Shown: positions 1 through 6,405, counted from the stretch's first letter. The stretch is DNA of 9,926 nucleotides from Pseudobdellovibrionaceae bacterium (GCA_016791465.1 JAEUWE010000112.1:1-9926), one strand, 5' to 3'. Notes: generated by a model from the letters alone, not told the origin. Numbers and translations are program-made.

Positions 1-187
1 CAATTGCTCTCAGTTTCTTGAGGGCTTCGACCCGTTTATTGCTGAGCACAAGCTCACGAGCCGCTTCGATCTGTTTTTCAAGTGACAGCTTCTCGACTGC
101 AGATCGCTCAAGATCTTTCGCCGTCCCTCGGCCGGCCAACACCACAGATAGCAAAAGTGCGAGCGCCATTCCCCGCCTCAAGGTCAT
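1..187 (-). CDS. Exported protein of unknown function, 5' part only (runs off the left edge)
   Basis: A minus-strand reading frame opens at the ATG at 187-185 and stays open to the window edge, giving 62 residues. The start overlaps the ftsK stop as ATGA, so translation is probably coupled to ftsK. The N-terminus is a good Sec signal peptide: Arg4-Arg5, a hydrophobic run of about residues 7-18, then a small-residue site (Gly-Thr-Ala, residues 21-23) before Lys-Asp. There is no lipobox cysteine, so cleavage by signal peptidase I into the periplasm is expected. The visible mature part is charged and helical, and the spacing of Ala and Leu (for example EAARELVLSN...EALKKL) recalls the start of a tetratricopeptide-like helical repeat. 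That is inference from about 40 residues. LolA often follows ftsK in gammaproteobacteria, but this sequence does not look like LolA. The product cannot be named from this fragment. Confidence 0.75.
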   Translation of the reverse strand, partial: MTLRRGMALALLLSVVLAGRGTAKDLERSAVEKLSLEKQIEAARELVLSNKRVEALKKLRAI

Positions 188-2643
188 GGCTCCGGCATCG
201 GTTGAATCAGAACCTGCCGCGGCTTCGAACCGTTTGACGGACCACATACGCCAACGCGCTCAAACTGATCGATCATTCGACTCGCGCGCGGATAACCGAG
301 ACCAAATTTTCGCTGAATGAGCGACGCGCTCACAGTTTTCTGGCCCGACACCCAGGCTAGAATCTGATCGTACATCTCATCGCCGCCGCTATCATCGTCA
401 AACGACGCGCTCCCCGCGCCGCCACCAAATCCCGCGTCCGGATCGGCCCCTCCGCCATCAAGAGCCCGCATTGCCAATTCATCAAACTGCGGTTCGCCTT
501 GATCCGACCAGTGCTTCACAACACGCTCAATCTCTTCATTGGTCAACCACGGAGCATGATGACGTTGCGGCTTCGAGACACCCGGAGCCAAGAACAGCAT
601 GTCACCTCGTCCAAGCAAACGTTCCGCGCCCTTTTCATCGAGAATAATCTTCGAATCCAAGAATCCTGGAACCTTAAACGACACGCGACCCGGAATATTC
701 GTCTTAATTCGACCCGTCACAACCTCTTTGCGCGGCGTCTGCATCGCAATGATCAAGTGAATGCCCGCAGCACGCGCCATTTGCGTCAAGCGAACCACGC
801 CCTCTTCAACCTGCTGTTTGTCGACCATCATCAAATCGCCAAACTCTTCAATCACGTAAACAATGAATGGTTGCGGTGTGAAATAGTACTGTTCGTTTTT
901 ACGATTCTGCACTTCATAGTCGGTGTTGATCTGCGCATGCTCTTCAATCTGTTCTTTGGTCAGCTTCTGCACCGCTTCGTTGAACTCTTCGAGCTTTCGC
1001 ACCTTGAAGCGATTGAAGGAACGATTTCGCTTCTCCATCTCTTTCACGCCCCAGCGAAGCGCGGTCACCGCTTTGCGCGCCTCACAGATCGGAGGCATTA
1101 GAAGGTGTGGAACATTGTTGAAAAGTGTCAGATCGACTTGCTTTGGATCGATCAAAACCAAGCGCAGTGTCTTGGGAGAATGACGAAAAACTAAACCTAC
1201 GATCGAAGATACAACAAACACCGACTTACCCGAGCCGGTTTGTCCCGCCACCATCATATGGGGCATCGAACGCAGATCCACCACTCGCGGCGTACCGTCA
1301 ACCTCGCGCCCCAAACAGAGCGGCAAGACCATCTCATCTTTCCAAAACTTCGCGTCGGCAAGAATGTCCTTCAGATAAACTGACTCGCGATGCGCGTTTG
1401 AAGTTTCAATTCCCACAACATCACGGCCCGGAATCGGCGCAATGATCCGAAGCGACTCCGCACTCAGCGCCAACGCCAGGTCATCCGCGCGCGATGTCAC
1501 TTGCGTCAGCTGAACGTCCGCATTCGGCCGAAACTCAAAGAGCGTCACCGCCGGCCCTGGTTTCGCCGCGACAATTTCTCCACCAACATCAAACTTCGAC
1601 AGCTTTTCAACAATGATGTTCGCTTTCTCTTCAATCTCACGCTTATCAATCCGGACACGCGTTGCCGGCGGATCATCTAAAACCGAAAGCTCTGGCAGTT
1701 TCCAGTTTTCAACCTGTCGATTGATCTTGGCCTTCATGCGCACCGGACGCCGCTTCAAGAGTGCGGGCGGGGCGCTCTCATTTGTTTCATCGACTGGCGC
1801 TGAAACACCTTCACCCTCGTCGCTGTCATCCTCCGCCAGTGCCGCCTGTTGTGACTTTTTGTCCGGCTCTGCCTTAAAGCGCTGGAGAAGCTTCTTTGCC
1901 TTTGCCTCAAGCGGCTCCACAATTTTCTTCTTCGCTTTAGCGGAGGACGATGCCTCCTCGTCTGTCTCTAGTTCCTCACCACCGTCATCATCTGCGAGCC
2001 TCGCTGCAACGACGCCCGACTTGGCCTTGATGGCCGGTCGCGAACGTGTCGCCCCTGGCCGATTCCAGAACGCCACCAAACGAGCCGTCAAATCTCTTCC
2101 TGAATCCATCCATTCCTGAATCGTACGCTCGGAGTAAAACACCCCCAAAACCACAGCCGTTGTCCACAGCAACACCGCCACACCGGTCGAATTCAAAACG
2201 GCGACAAGGCCACGCACAACCATAGCTCCAAAAAATCCGCCCACCGCGATTTGTCCCTGATAGATTCGCACAGACGGAAGGTGCAGCGCCAAAAGCGCCG
2301 TTGCCGTCATCAGCAAAGCCGCCCCCCAGGCCAGACGGTGGACCGCAGTGCCATTCACCTCATCGCGAAACACACGATACGACGAGCGCCCACAACCAAA
2401 GACGAATAGCCACGCACCCACGCCAAATCCCTGATACAGGAGATCAGACAAGAAGCTCCCAATAAAGCCGCACGCATTCCTCGCAATCAGCGACGAGCCT
2501 GTCGAATTAAATGAGGGGTCCGCCGGGTGATATGTCGCCAAAGCAAGGGCGATAAAGACCGCCATCGCGGCCCATACAATTGCGATAACATCGCGACGGA
2601 GGTGTCCAGATACTTTTTTTGCCGAGCTGTAGCCTGATGCCAT
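184..2643 (-). CDS. ftsK: DNA translocase FtsK (FtsK/SpoIIIE family)
   Basis: 819 residues, a usual length for non-enteric FtsK. FtsK is a hexameric, septum-anchored ATPase that pumps chromosome termini toward dif and activates XerCD recombination. Seen in order: about four hydrophobic membrane segments (roughly 18-38, 62-83, 104-122 and 130-168); a charged linker (about 200-310) rich in Lys, Asp and Glu; the alpha/beta motor (about 312-710); a Gly/Asp-rich spacer (about 728-752); and a winged-helix gamma domain (about 755-813, with IQRKFGLGYPRASRMI) of the type that reads KOPS polarity sites. Walker A is GQTGSGKS at 467-474. The Walker B segment is VYVIEEFGDLMM at 595-606, where family members normally have Asp-Glu and this one has Glu-Glu. 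The later loop AMQTPRKEV (633-641) differs from the common ATQRPSVDV. The ATG at 2643 was chosen because it opens the membrane domain; no clear Shine-Dalgarno lies upstream. It is divergent from queE and overlaps the downstream exported-protein gene. Confidence 0.95.
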   Translation of the reverse strand: MASGYSSAKKVSGHLRRDVIAIVWAAMAVFIALALATYHPADPSFNSTGSSLIARNACGFIGSFLSDLLYQGFGVGAWLFVFGCGRSSYRVFRDEVNGTAVHRLAWGAALLMTATALLALHLPSVRIYQGQIAVGGFFGAMVVRGLVAVLNSTGVAVLLWTTAVVLGVFYSERTIQEWMDSGRDLTARLVAFWNRPGATRSRPAIKAKSGVVAARLADDDGGEELETDEEASSSAKAKKKIVEPLEAKAKKLLQRFKAEPDKKSQQAALAEDDSDEGEGVSAPVDETNESAPPALLKRRPVRMKAKINRQVENWKLPELSVLDDPPATRVRIDKREIEEKANIIVEKLSKFDVGGEIVAAKPGPAVTLFEFRPNADVQLTQVTSRADDLALALSAESLRIIAPIPGRDVVGIETSNAHRESVYLKDILADAKFWKDEMVLPLCLGREVDGTPRVVDLRSMPHMMVAGQTGSGKSVFVVSSIVGLVFRHSPKTLRLVLIDPKQVDLTLFNNVPHLLMPPICEARKAVTALRWGVKEMEKRNRSFNRFKVRKLEEFNEAVQKLTKEQIEEHAQINTDYEVQNRKNEQYYFTPQPFIVYVIEEFGDLMMVDKQQVEEGVVRLTQMARAAGIHLIIAMQTPRKEVVTGRIKTNIPGRVSFKVPGFLDSKIILDEKGAERLLGRGDMLFLAPGVSKPQRHHAPWLTNEEIERVVKHWSDQGEPQFDELAMRALDGGGADPDAGFGGGAGSASFDDDSGGDEMYDQILAWVSGQKTVSASLIQRKFGLGYPRASRMIDQFERVGVCGPSNGSKPRQVLIQPMPEP

Positions 2644-2655
2644 GAATTGAGTTTA

Positions 2656-2669
2656 GTTGAATCTTCAAC
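2656..2669. promoter_or_regulatory. Short palindrome between ftsK and queE, possible operator
   Basis: A perfect inverted repeat, GTTGAA-TC-TTCAAC, lies 13 bp upstream of the ftsK ATG and about 60 bp upstream of the preferred queE start. Its position in a short divergent intergenic region fits a shared operator. However, a 6-bp perfect arm is expected a few times by chance in 10 kb, and no regulator can be assigned. Confidence 0.25.
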
Positions 2670-2731
2670 CGGTCACTAGCACGAGCCACCTCGACTTGAC
2701 TTTAGTATCGTCCATTCGTAGCCCAAGACCC

Positions 2732-3382
2732 GTGATCAAGATCAATGAGATTTTCCACAGCATTCAGGGCGAGACCTCTTGGGTCGGATGGCCGACCGTG
2801 TTCGTCCGCACGTCGGGCTGCAATCTCCGCTGCCGGTATTGCGACACGACCTACGCCTACTACGAGGGCGGCGCCCGTTCCGTCGAATCCATTATCGCTG
2901 AAGTTCAATCCTACGGCGCAAAGTACGTCTGCATCACGGGTGGAGAGCCGTTGCTCCAGCCCGATATTCACATCTTGATGCGCGACCTTTGCGATCTCGG
3001 CTATAATGTCTCGCTTGAAACAGGTGGATCGCTTGACTGCACCACTGTCGACAAGCGCGTAAAGAAGATTATCGACGTCAAAACACCCGATTCGGGTGCT
3101 GCCGACAGTTTCAATGTAAAAAACCTCCCATCGAATCCTGATTTTTCCATTGTCAACAGCGAATTCAAATTCGTGATTTGTTCTGAAAAAGACTTCGATT
3201 GGGCCGAAAATTTCGCCCGAGAAAACCAACTGTTCGAACACACTGAGGTTTTATTCAGTCCGGCGTATCAAAGAATCGACGCGAAATGGCTTGCACGGAA
3301 AATTCTTTCGTCGAAATCAGATGCGCGCTTGCAAACTCAGCAACACAAGTTTATTTGGTCTGCCCACGTTCGCGGTGTTTGA
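2732..3382 (+). CDS. queE: 7-carboxy-7-deazaguanine synthase QueE (radical SAM)
   Basis: QueE converts 6-carboxy-tetrahydropterin to 7-carboxy-7-deazaguanine using S-adenosylmethionine, a 4Fe-4S cluster and Mg2+, on the route to preQ0 and queuosine in tRNA. From the GTG at 2732 the protein has 216 residues, normal for the family. Seen: the N-terminal INEIFHSIQGET that typifies QueE; the cluster motif CNLRCRYC (Cys30, Cys34, Cys37, spacing C-x3-C-x2-C) followed by Asp-Thr; an ITGGEPLLQ SAM-contact strand; and the terminal HKFIW...RGV found in many QueE proteins. A TTG at 2657 would add 25 residues that do not look like QueE and would leave only 13 bp to the divergent ftsK start, so GTG 2732 is preferred. 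Neither start has a strong Shine-Dalgarno, so the exact start is uncertain. No other queuosine gene is present in the window. The stop overlaps the ribosome-binding site of the next gene. Confidence 0.92.
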   Translation: MIKINEIFHSIQGETSWVGWPTVFVRTSGCNLRCRYCDTTYAYYEGGARSVESIIAEVQSYGAKYVCITGGEPLLQPDIHILMRDLCDLGYNVSLETGGSLDCTTVDKRVKKIIDVKTPDSGAADSFNVKNLPSNPDFSIVNSEFKFVICSEKDFDWAENFARENQLFEHTEVLFSPAYQRIDAKWLARKILSSKSDARLQTQQHKFIWSAHVRGV

Positions 3383-3393
3383 GGTAAAAATTG

Positions 3394-3945
3394 ATGAACC
3401 AGACTTCGTCTTTGAATTCAGGCCATGGTGCAGGCCTTGTTGCATCCGATGCAGTAAATCCGTTGATTTCAAAAGGAATGGCTCAGGGAATTTCTCTTGG
3501 CGCCGGCCAAGTGAATTCAGCCGACCTGTCCGCTTCAGCATCGGCTGAAACGGCGACTGGCCTTTCAGCGGCAGGACGCGAACTCATTAATCGAGGTTTT
3601 GTTGGATCAACTCGAGTTTCAGGTGAGAGGGGCATGACACCAAATCTCAATTCTTCAGATAATCTTTTTGTCGCAAATCTTCAGGCCGTCAGTCTTGAGA
3701 AGCTCGTTAAGAGCAAACTCGAAGTCCTGTTCCAGCAACAGCGCGATGCCAACATCGAACTGTCTGGACTCTATGACATCGTTCTCGAGCAGGTCGAGAA
3801 ACCGCTCATCGAGCTTGCCCTGCAGTCGCGCAACGGCAACCAGGTGAAAACGGCTCAACTCTTGGGTATCAACCGCAATACCCTGAAGAAGAAGATCGAC
3901 ACCTATAAAATTCGCATTAAGAAGGCTTCTTCGCGCGAAGTTTAA
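3394..3945 (+). CDS. Fis-family nucleoid-associated/regulatory protein with an N-terminal extension
   Basis: 183 residues from the ATG at 3394 (a TTG at 3391 would add one). The C-terminal half (about 100-175) aligns by eye with the whole of classical Fis: LEKLVKSKLEVLF, then LYDIVLEQVEKPLIELAL, then GNQVKTAQLLGINRNTLKKK, the Fis helix-turn-helix (about 147-170). Fis homologues bind DNA as dimers, bend it, and act in nucleoid organisation and transcription. No AAA+ or receiver domain is present, so this is not an NtrC-type activator. Residues 1-80 are low in complexity and rich in Ser, Ala and Gly, which E. coli Fis (98 residues) lacks. GAGG at 3381-3384, touching the queE stop at 3380-3382, is the ribosome-binding site, so the two genes are probably coupled. 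An in-frame ATG at 3634, preceded by AGGTGAGAGGGG, would give a 103-residue, Fis-sized protein and could be a second or the true start. Confidence 0.88.
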   Translation: MNQTSSLNSGHGAGLVASDAVNPLISKGMAQGISLGAGQVNSADLSASASAETATGLSAAGRELINRGFVGSTRVSGERGMTPNLNSSDNLFVANLQAVSLEKLVKSKLEVLFQQQRDANIELSGLYDIVLEQVEKPLIELALQSRNGNQVKTAQLLGINRNTLKKKIDTYKIRIKKASSREV

Positions 3946-3976
3946 TTTCGTCTCAGTTCCATCTCGTTACACTTCA

Positions 3977-4020
3977 GCGGGTCACCGGGCTTTAGCGTCA
4001 TGACAGGACCCGCAATTTTT
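3977..4020 (+). terminator. Rho-independent terminator after queE-fis
   Basis: Arms GCGGGTC (3977-3983) and GACCCGC (4007-4013) pair perfectly over 7 bp. A 23-nt loop separates them and AATTTTT (4014-4020) follows. It lies 32 bases past the fis stop and before dnaB, so it probably ends the queE-fis transcript. The long loop makes it weaker than a textbook terminator. Confidence 0.5.
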
Positions 4021-4074
4021 AGCCTCAGCCGACCTCCATTTGACAGTGGCGGCCGGCCCGTGATTCGGTCTGGT

Positions 4075-4104
4075 TTTCAGGCCAAATTGCTCGTTTTTTA
4101 GGAT
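4075..4104 (+). promoter_or_regulatory. Weak candidate promoter for dnaB
   Basis: TTTCAG (4075-4080) and TAGGAT (4099-4104) are spaced by 18 nt and sit about 35 bp before the dnaB ATG, downstream of the terminator. The match to sigma70-type consensus is only partial. A perfect TTGACA at 4040-4045 has no acceptable -10 partner at 16-18 nt. The leader contains GGAG at 4119-4122 and GGGGAT at 4124-4129; neither is an ideal ribosome-binding site for the ATG at 4139. Confidence 0.22.
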
Positions 4105-4138
4105 TGTATCGAGATAGCGGAGCGGGGATAAGCAGTCG

Positions 4139-5542
4139 ATGTCGAGCCGAGTTCAGCCTTTTAACAACGAAGCCGAGCAAGCCGTTATCGGAGGCCTCCT
4201 CCTCAATCCCAATGCATGGGATGACGTGTCCTTCCTCATTACCGAGGAAGACTTCTACAAACCCGCACACCGCAAGATCTTTGCTGCTATTCGCGACCTC
4301 GCCATCAAAAGCGATCCCGTCGATCCGATTACAGTATCAAATGCCCTTTTGGCCCGACACGAACTCGACGCCATTGGTGGCCAGGCTTTCCTCGCCGATA
4401 TGATGAACGCGTTCCCGGTTGCAGGGAACATCGAACAATACGCCAAGATCGTCGCCGAAAAGTCGACCGTTCGAAAAATCATCTCGTGTGGAACCGAGAT
4501 GGTCGAAAAGGCCTACGCCAATGATTTCGAATCGGTGGAGTCGCTGGTCGACGAATTCGAAGGGCGCATCTTCAAGCTGAACGACGACAAGCAGGTCGAC
4601 GGCCCGGTCTCGGCGGCCGAATTGGTTCGTTCTGGTATGAACAAGCTGGCCGAGCTCTCGGAGCGCAATAGCGACGTCACCGGCGTTGCCAGCGGCTTTA
4701 GAGGCTTGGACAAAATGACGGCCGGCTTCCAGCCGGGCGAGATGACGATCATTGCCGCTCGACCGTCGATGGGAAAGACCGCCTTCTCTCTCAATATTGC
4801 AACTCACGTCGTTCTTCGTGAGAAAAAATCTCTGCTCTACTTCTCGATCGAGATGAATCGCGATCAAATGATGATGAGGGTACTCGGCTCCGAAGCCAAA
4901 GTCGGCTTGGGCGATCTTCGTACAGGAAAGCTCAGCGACGAGGGATGGAAGCGAATTATCGACAAGGCTACTCGCATTGGCGAGACCAACCTGTTCATCG
5001 ATGACGCCAGCTTCGTCACACCCATGACGATTCGTTCTAAAGCGCGAAAGATCAAAGCGCGCTACGGCCTGGATATGATCATGGTCGACTACCTTCAGCT
5101 GATGAAGCTCGGCCAGAAGACCGATAGCCGCGAACGCGAAGTGTCTGAGATCTCGCAGTCGCTTAAGGCTCTCGCCAAGGACCTCAAAATTCCGGTGATT
5201 GCACTCGCTCAGGTCAACCGCGGCTCAGAAGGCCGCTCTGACCGCCGCCCCCAAGTTTCCGACCTGCGCGAATCGGGCTCGATCGAACAAGATGCCGATT
5301 TGATCATGATGCTTTATCGCGAGGACTATTACGATCGTGAGAACCCCGACGTGAAGGGTGTCTCCGAGGTCATCGTCGGCAAGCAGCGTAACGGCCCTGT
5401 CGGAACCGTACGGCTCCGCTGGGAGTCGAACATCGGTAAGTTCGTGGATCTCGAAGAGGGCGGCGGAGAACACCCGCTCCCACCTCCTCCACAAAGCCCA
5501 CAGCAGTACCGCCGCGGCCCCGGCGCCGGCGCCAACGCCTAG
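4139..5542 (+). CDS. dnaB: Replicative DNA helicase DnaB
   Basis: 467 residues, the normal length, with no intein. DnaB is the hexameric 5'-3' helicase that unwinds the replication fork and recruits primase. Seen: the N-terminal primase-interaction domain beginning FNNEAEQAVIGGLLL (about 8-110); a linker; and a RecA-like motor (about 180-440). The motor has Walker A RPSMGKT (208-214), the SIEMN segment with Glu238, Walker B MIMVDYLQL (313-321, Asp317), IALAQVNRG (354-362), the SIEQDADLIMML strand (381-392) and the arginine-finger segment KQRNGPVG (415-422). The C-terminal tail (about 440-467) is rich in Gly and Pro and is probably disordered. In many bacteria dnaB lies downstream of rplI on the same strand. 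Here it is on the opposite strand and faces rplI, with one small gene between. A queE-fis terminator upstream implies a separate promoter. Confidence 0.97.
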   Translation: MSSRVQPFNNEAEQAVIGGLLLNPNAWDDVSFLITEEDFYKPAHRKIFAAIRDLAIKSDPVDPITVSNALLARHELDAIGGQAFLADMMNAFPVAGNIEQYAKIVAEKSTVRKIISCGTEMVEKAYANDFESVESLVDEFEGRIFKLNDDKQVDGPVSAAELVRSGMNKLAELSERNSDVTGVASGFRGLDKMTAGFQPGEMTIIAARPSMGKTAFSLNIATHVVLREKKSLLYFSIEMNRDQMMMRVLGSEAKVGLGDLRTGKLSDEGWKRIIDKATRIGETNLFIDDASFVTPMTIRSKARKIKARYGLDMIMVDYLQLMKLGQKTDSREREVSEISQSLKALAKDLKIPVIALAQVNRGSEGRSDRRPQVSDLRESGSIEQDADLIMMLYREDYYDRENPDVKGVSEVIVGKQRNGPVGTVRLRWESNIGKFVDLEEGGGEHPLPPPPQSPQQYRRGPGAGANA

Positions 5543-5553
5543 TTGGTCTAGGC
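5537..5553 (+). terminator. Hairpin over the dnaB stop codon, possible weak terminator
   Basis: GCCTAG (5537-5542, which includes the TAG stop) pairs perfectly with CTAGGC (5548-5553) around a 5-nt loop. No T-run follows, so it is not a canonical intrinsic terminator. It could stabilise the 3' end of the dnaB message or be chance. Confidence 0.25.
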
Positions 5554-5629
5554 CTTCTCGCCACATCTCCTGCGCTGAATCTGACGCAATTAAGACCTTC
5601 GTCCGATTGTCAGGCCGTTTAACCGCAAG

Positions 5630-5658
5630 TTGAAATCATGCTGTCTGTGCATTGTGAT
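5630..5658 (+). promoter_or_regulatory. Candidate sigma70-type promoter for the 66-residue gene
   Basis: TTGAAA (5630-5635) and TGTGAT (5653-5658) are separated by exactly 17 nt. The first matches the -35 consensus at 4 of 6 positions and the second matches the -10 at 4 of 6. Transcription would start near 5665 and give a leader of about 55 nt before the GTG at 5720. The -10 box lies inside the left arm of the inverted repeat at 5654-5678. Confidence 0.35.
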
Positions 5659-5678
5659 CAATGAAAAGAACTGATCAC
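5654..5678. repeat. Inverted repeat GTGATCA-N11-TGATCAC over the candidate promoter
   Basis: Two perfect 7-bp arms, GTGATCA (5654-5660) and TGATCAC (5672-5678), are separated by 11 bp, so the arm centres are 18 bp apart, close to two helical turns. The left arm overlaps the candidate -10 box, a good place for a repressor. In RNA it could also form a leader hairpin. No regulator is assigned. The 11-bp spacer does not fit a CRP/FNR-type site, which has a 4-6 bp spacer. Confidence 0.4.
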
Positions 5679-5719
5679 GACGTAGGGATAACGGTGCTTA
5701 GCATTGCCATGGAGGGCGT

Positions 5720-5920
5720 GTGAAGGGATCTGAGTTGATTTCGGAGCTTGCAGAGGCCAGCGGTCTTCCCACTGATCTTATCGGCCAAGAGCTGAGCCAT
5801 CTCGTGCGACAGGCTGGCAAAGACACCACCGAGGTGACCCTCGATGATCTGAGAGAACTCCTCGCCAATTACCTCCAGGAGGTTCTTGTTGAGGCGAAGA
5901 GTTCCCTTGAAAACGACTAA
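5720..5920 (+). CDS. Small acidic helical protein of unknown function (66 aa)
   Basis: GTG at 5720 is preceded by GGAGGG at 5711-5716, a strong ribosome-binding site a little close to the start. The 66-residue product has no signal peptide, membrane segment or cysteine, so it should be cytoplasmic. It is acidic and looks all-helical: ELISELAEASGLP, then DLIGQELSHLVRQAG, a VTLDDLRELLANYLQEVLVEA stretch (about residues 39-59), and a charged end. Regular Leu/Val spacing suggests amphipathic helices and dimerisation. I do not recognise a family. A real gene is supported by the ribosome-binding site, the upstream promoter-like element, the tight fit between dnaB and rplI, and protein-like composition. 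Its stop (TAA, 5918-5920) directly abuts the rplI stop on the other strand. Confidence 0.72.
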   Translation: MKGSELISELAEASGLPTDLIGQELSHLVRQAGKDTTEVTLDDLRELLANYLQEVLVEAKSSLEND

Positions 5921-6364
5921 TTAAGCGCGCTCAACAGAAACCGAAACTGTCGTTTCGATGCCGTCACCGAGCTTCACGATTGCTTTGTGGTTACCGAGCA
6001 AGCGAATAGGCTCTTCCAAAATGATGTCGCGGCGATCAACAGAAAAACCACGCTTTTCGAGTTCGTTCGAAATGTCGAGGTTCGTGATCGAGCCGAAAAG
6101 CTTATCGCTCTCGCCAGCCGTTGCCTTAATGACAACCGATACGCCTTTGAGTTTTGCGATCACTTCTTGGCGCTCCGCCATCGCTTTTTTCTTTTTGATC
6201 TCAGCCATGCGCTTCAGATGTTCGAATTCGTGAATGCGCTTCTCTGTTGCTTCAGAGGCGAGAAAACGGGGGAACAGGAAGTTGCGCGCATAACCCGCAG
6301 CTACGCTCACCAATTCGCCAACCTTGCCGAGGTTCTTTACGTCTTTTTGCAGAATGACTTTCAT
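5921..6364 (-). CDS. rplI: 50S ribosomal protein L9
   Basis: 147 residues, the standard bacterial length. L9 binds domain V of 23S rRNA near the base of the L1 stalk and helps maintain reading frame. Seen: the N-domain beginning MKVILQKDVKNLGKVGE with the GYARNFLFP signature (residues 24-32); a long charged connecting helix (about 42-75); and a C-domain (about 80-147) with KLFGSIT (88-94) and the terminal TTVSVSVE strand. GGGAG at 6371-6375, 6 nt before the ATG, is a good ribosome-binding site. It is the last gene of the rpsF-DUF2232-rplI set. Its stop touches the stop of the convergent small gene and no terminator is visible between them. Confidence 0.97.
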   Translation of the reverse strand: MKVILQKDVKNLGKVGELVSVAAGYARNFLFPRFLASEATEKRIHEFEHLKRMAEIKKKKAMAERQEVIAKLKGVSVVIKATAGESDKLFGSITNLDISNELEKRGFSVDRRDIILEEPIRLLGNHKAIVKLGDGIETTVSVSVERA

Positions 6365-6405
6365 TTGCGTCTCCCTAAATTTCTAAAATCCAAATCAAAA
6401 TAGTT

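Noticed and set aside
499..2119. Long plus-strand open frames (499-1101, 1613-2119) inside ftsK
   Set aside because: They are antisense to a well-conserved ftsK reading frame, have low-complexity or Arg/His-rich composition, and lack ribosome-binding sites.
2657..2731. TTG at 2657 as the queE start
   Set aside because: The added 25 residues do not resemble QueE and would leave 13 bp to the divergent ftsK start; it remains a minor alternative.
2702..3241. 179-residue minus-strand frame opposite queE
   Set aside because: queE has its full set of motifs on the plus strand; the opposite frame has no recognisable domain.
4040..4045. Perfect TTGACA upstream of dnaB as a -35 box
   Set aside because: At 16-18 nt downstream the sequence is GC-rich with no -10-like hexamer.
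4337..4867. 176-residue minus-strand frame opposite dnaB
   Set aside because: Antisense shadow of a highly conserved gene; no domain or ribosome-binding site seen.
5653..5679. CRP/FNR-like half-sites TGTGA...TCAC
   Set aside because: The spacer between half-sites is far too long for CRP or FNR; kept only as a generic inverted repeat.
5683..5694. TAGGGATAAC, shared with the start of the I-SceI site and with a conserved 23S rRNA segment
   Set aside because: Only about ten bases match, and the following bases (GGTGCTTA) diverge from both, so chance is the simplest explanation.
5709..5723. Four-codon micro-frame ATG-GAG-GGC-GTG-TGA overlapping the GTG start of the small gene
   Set aside because: It contains the ribosome-binding site of the small gene and has none of its own, so it is probably accidental.
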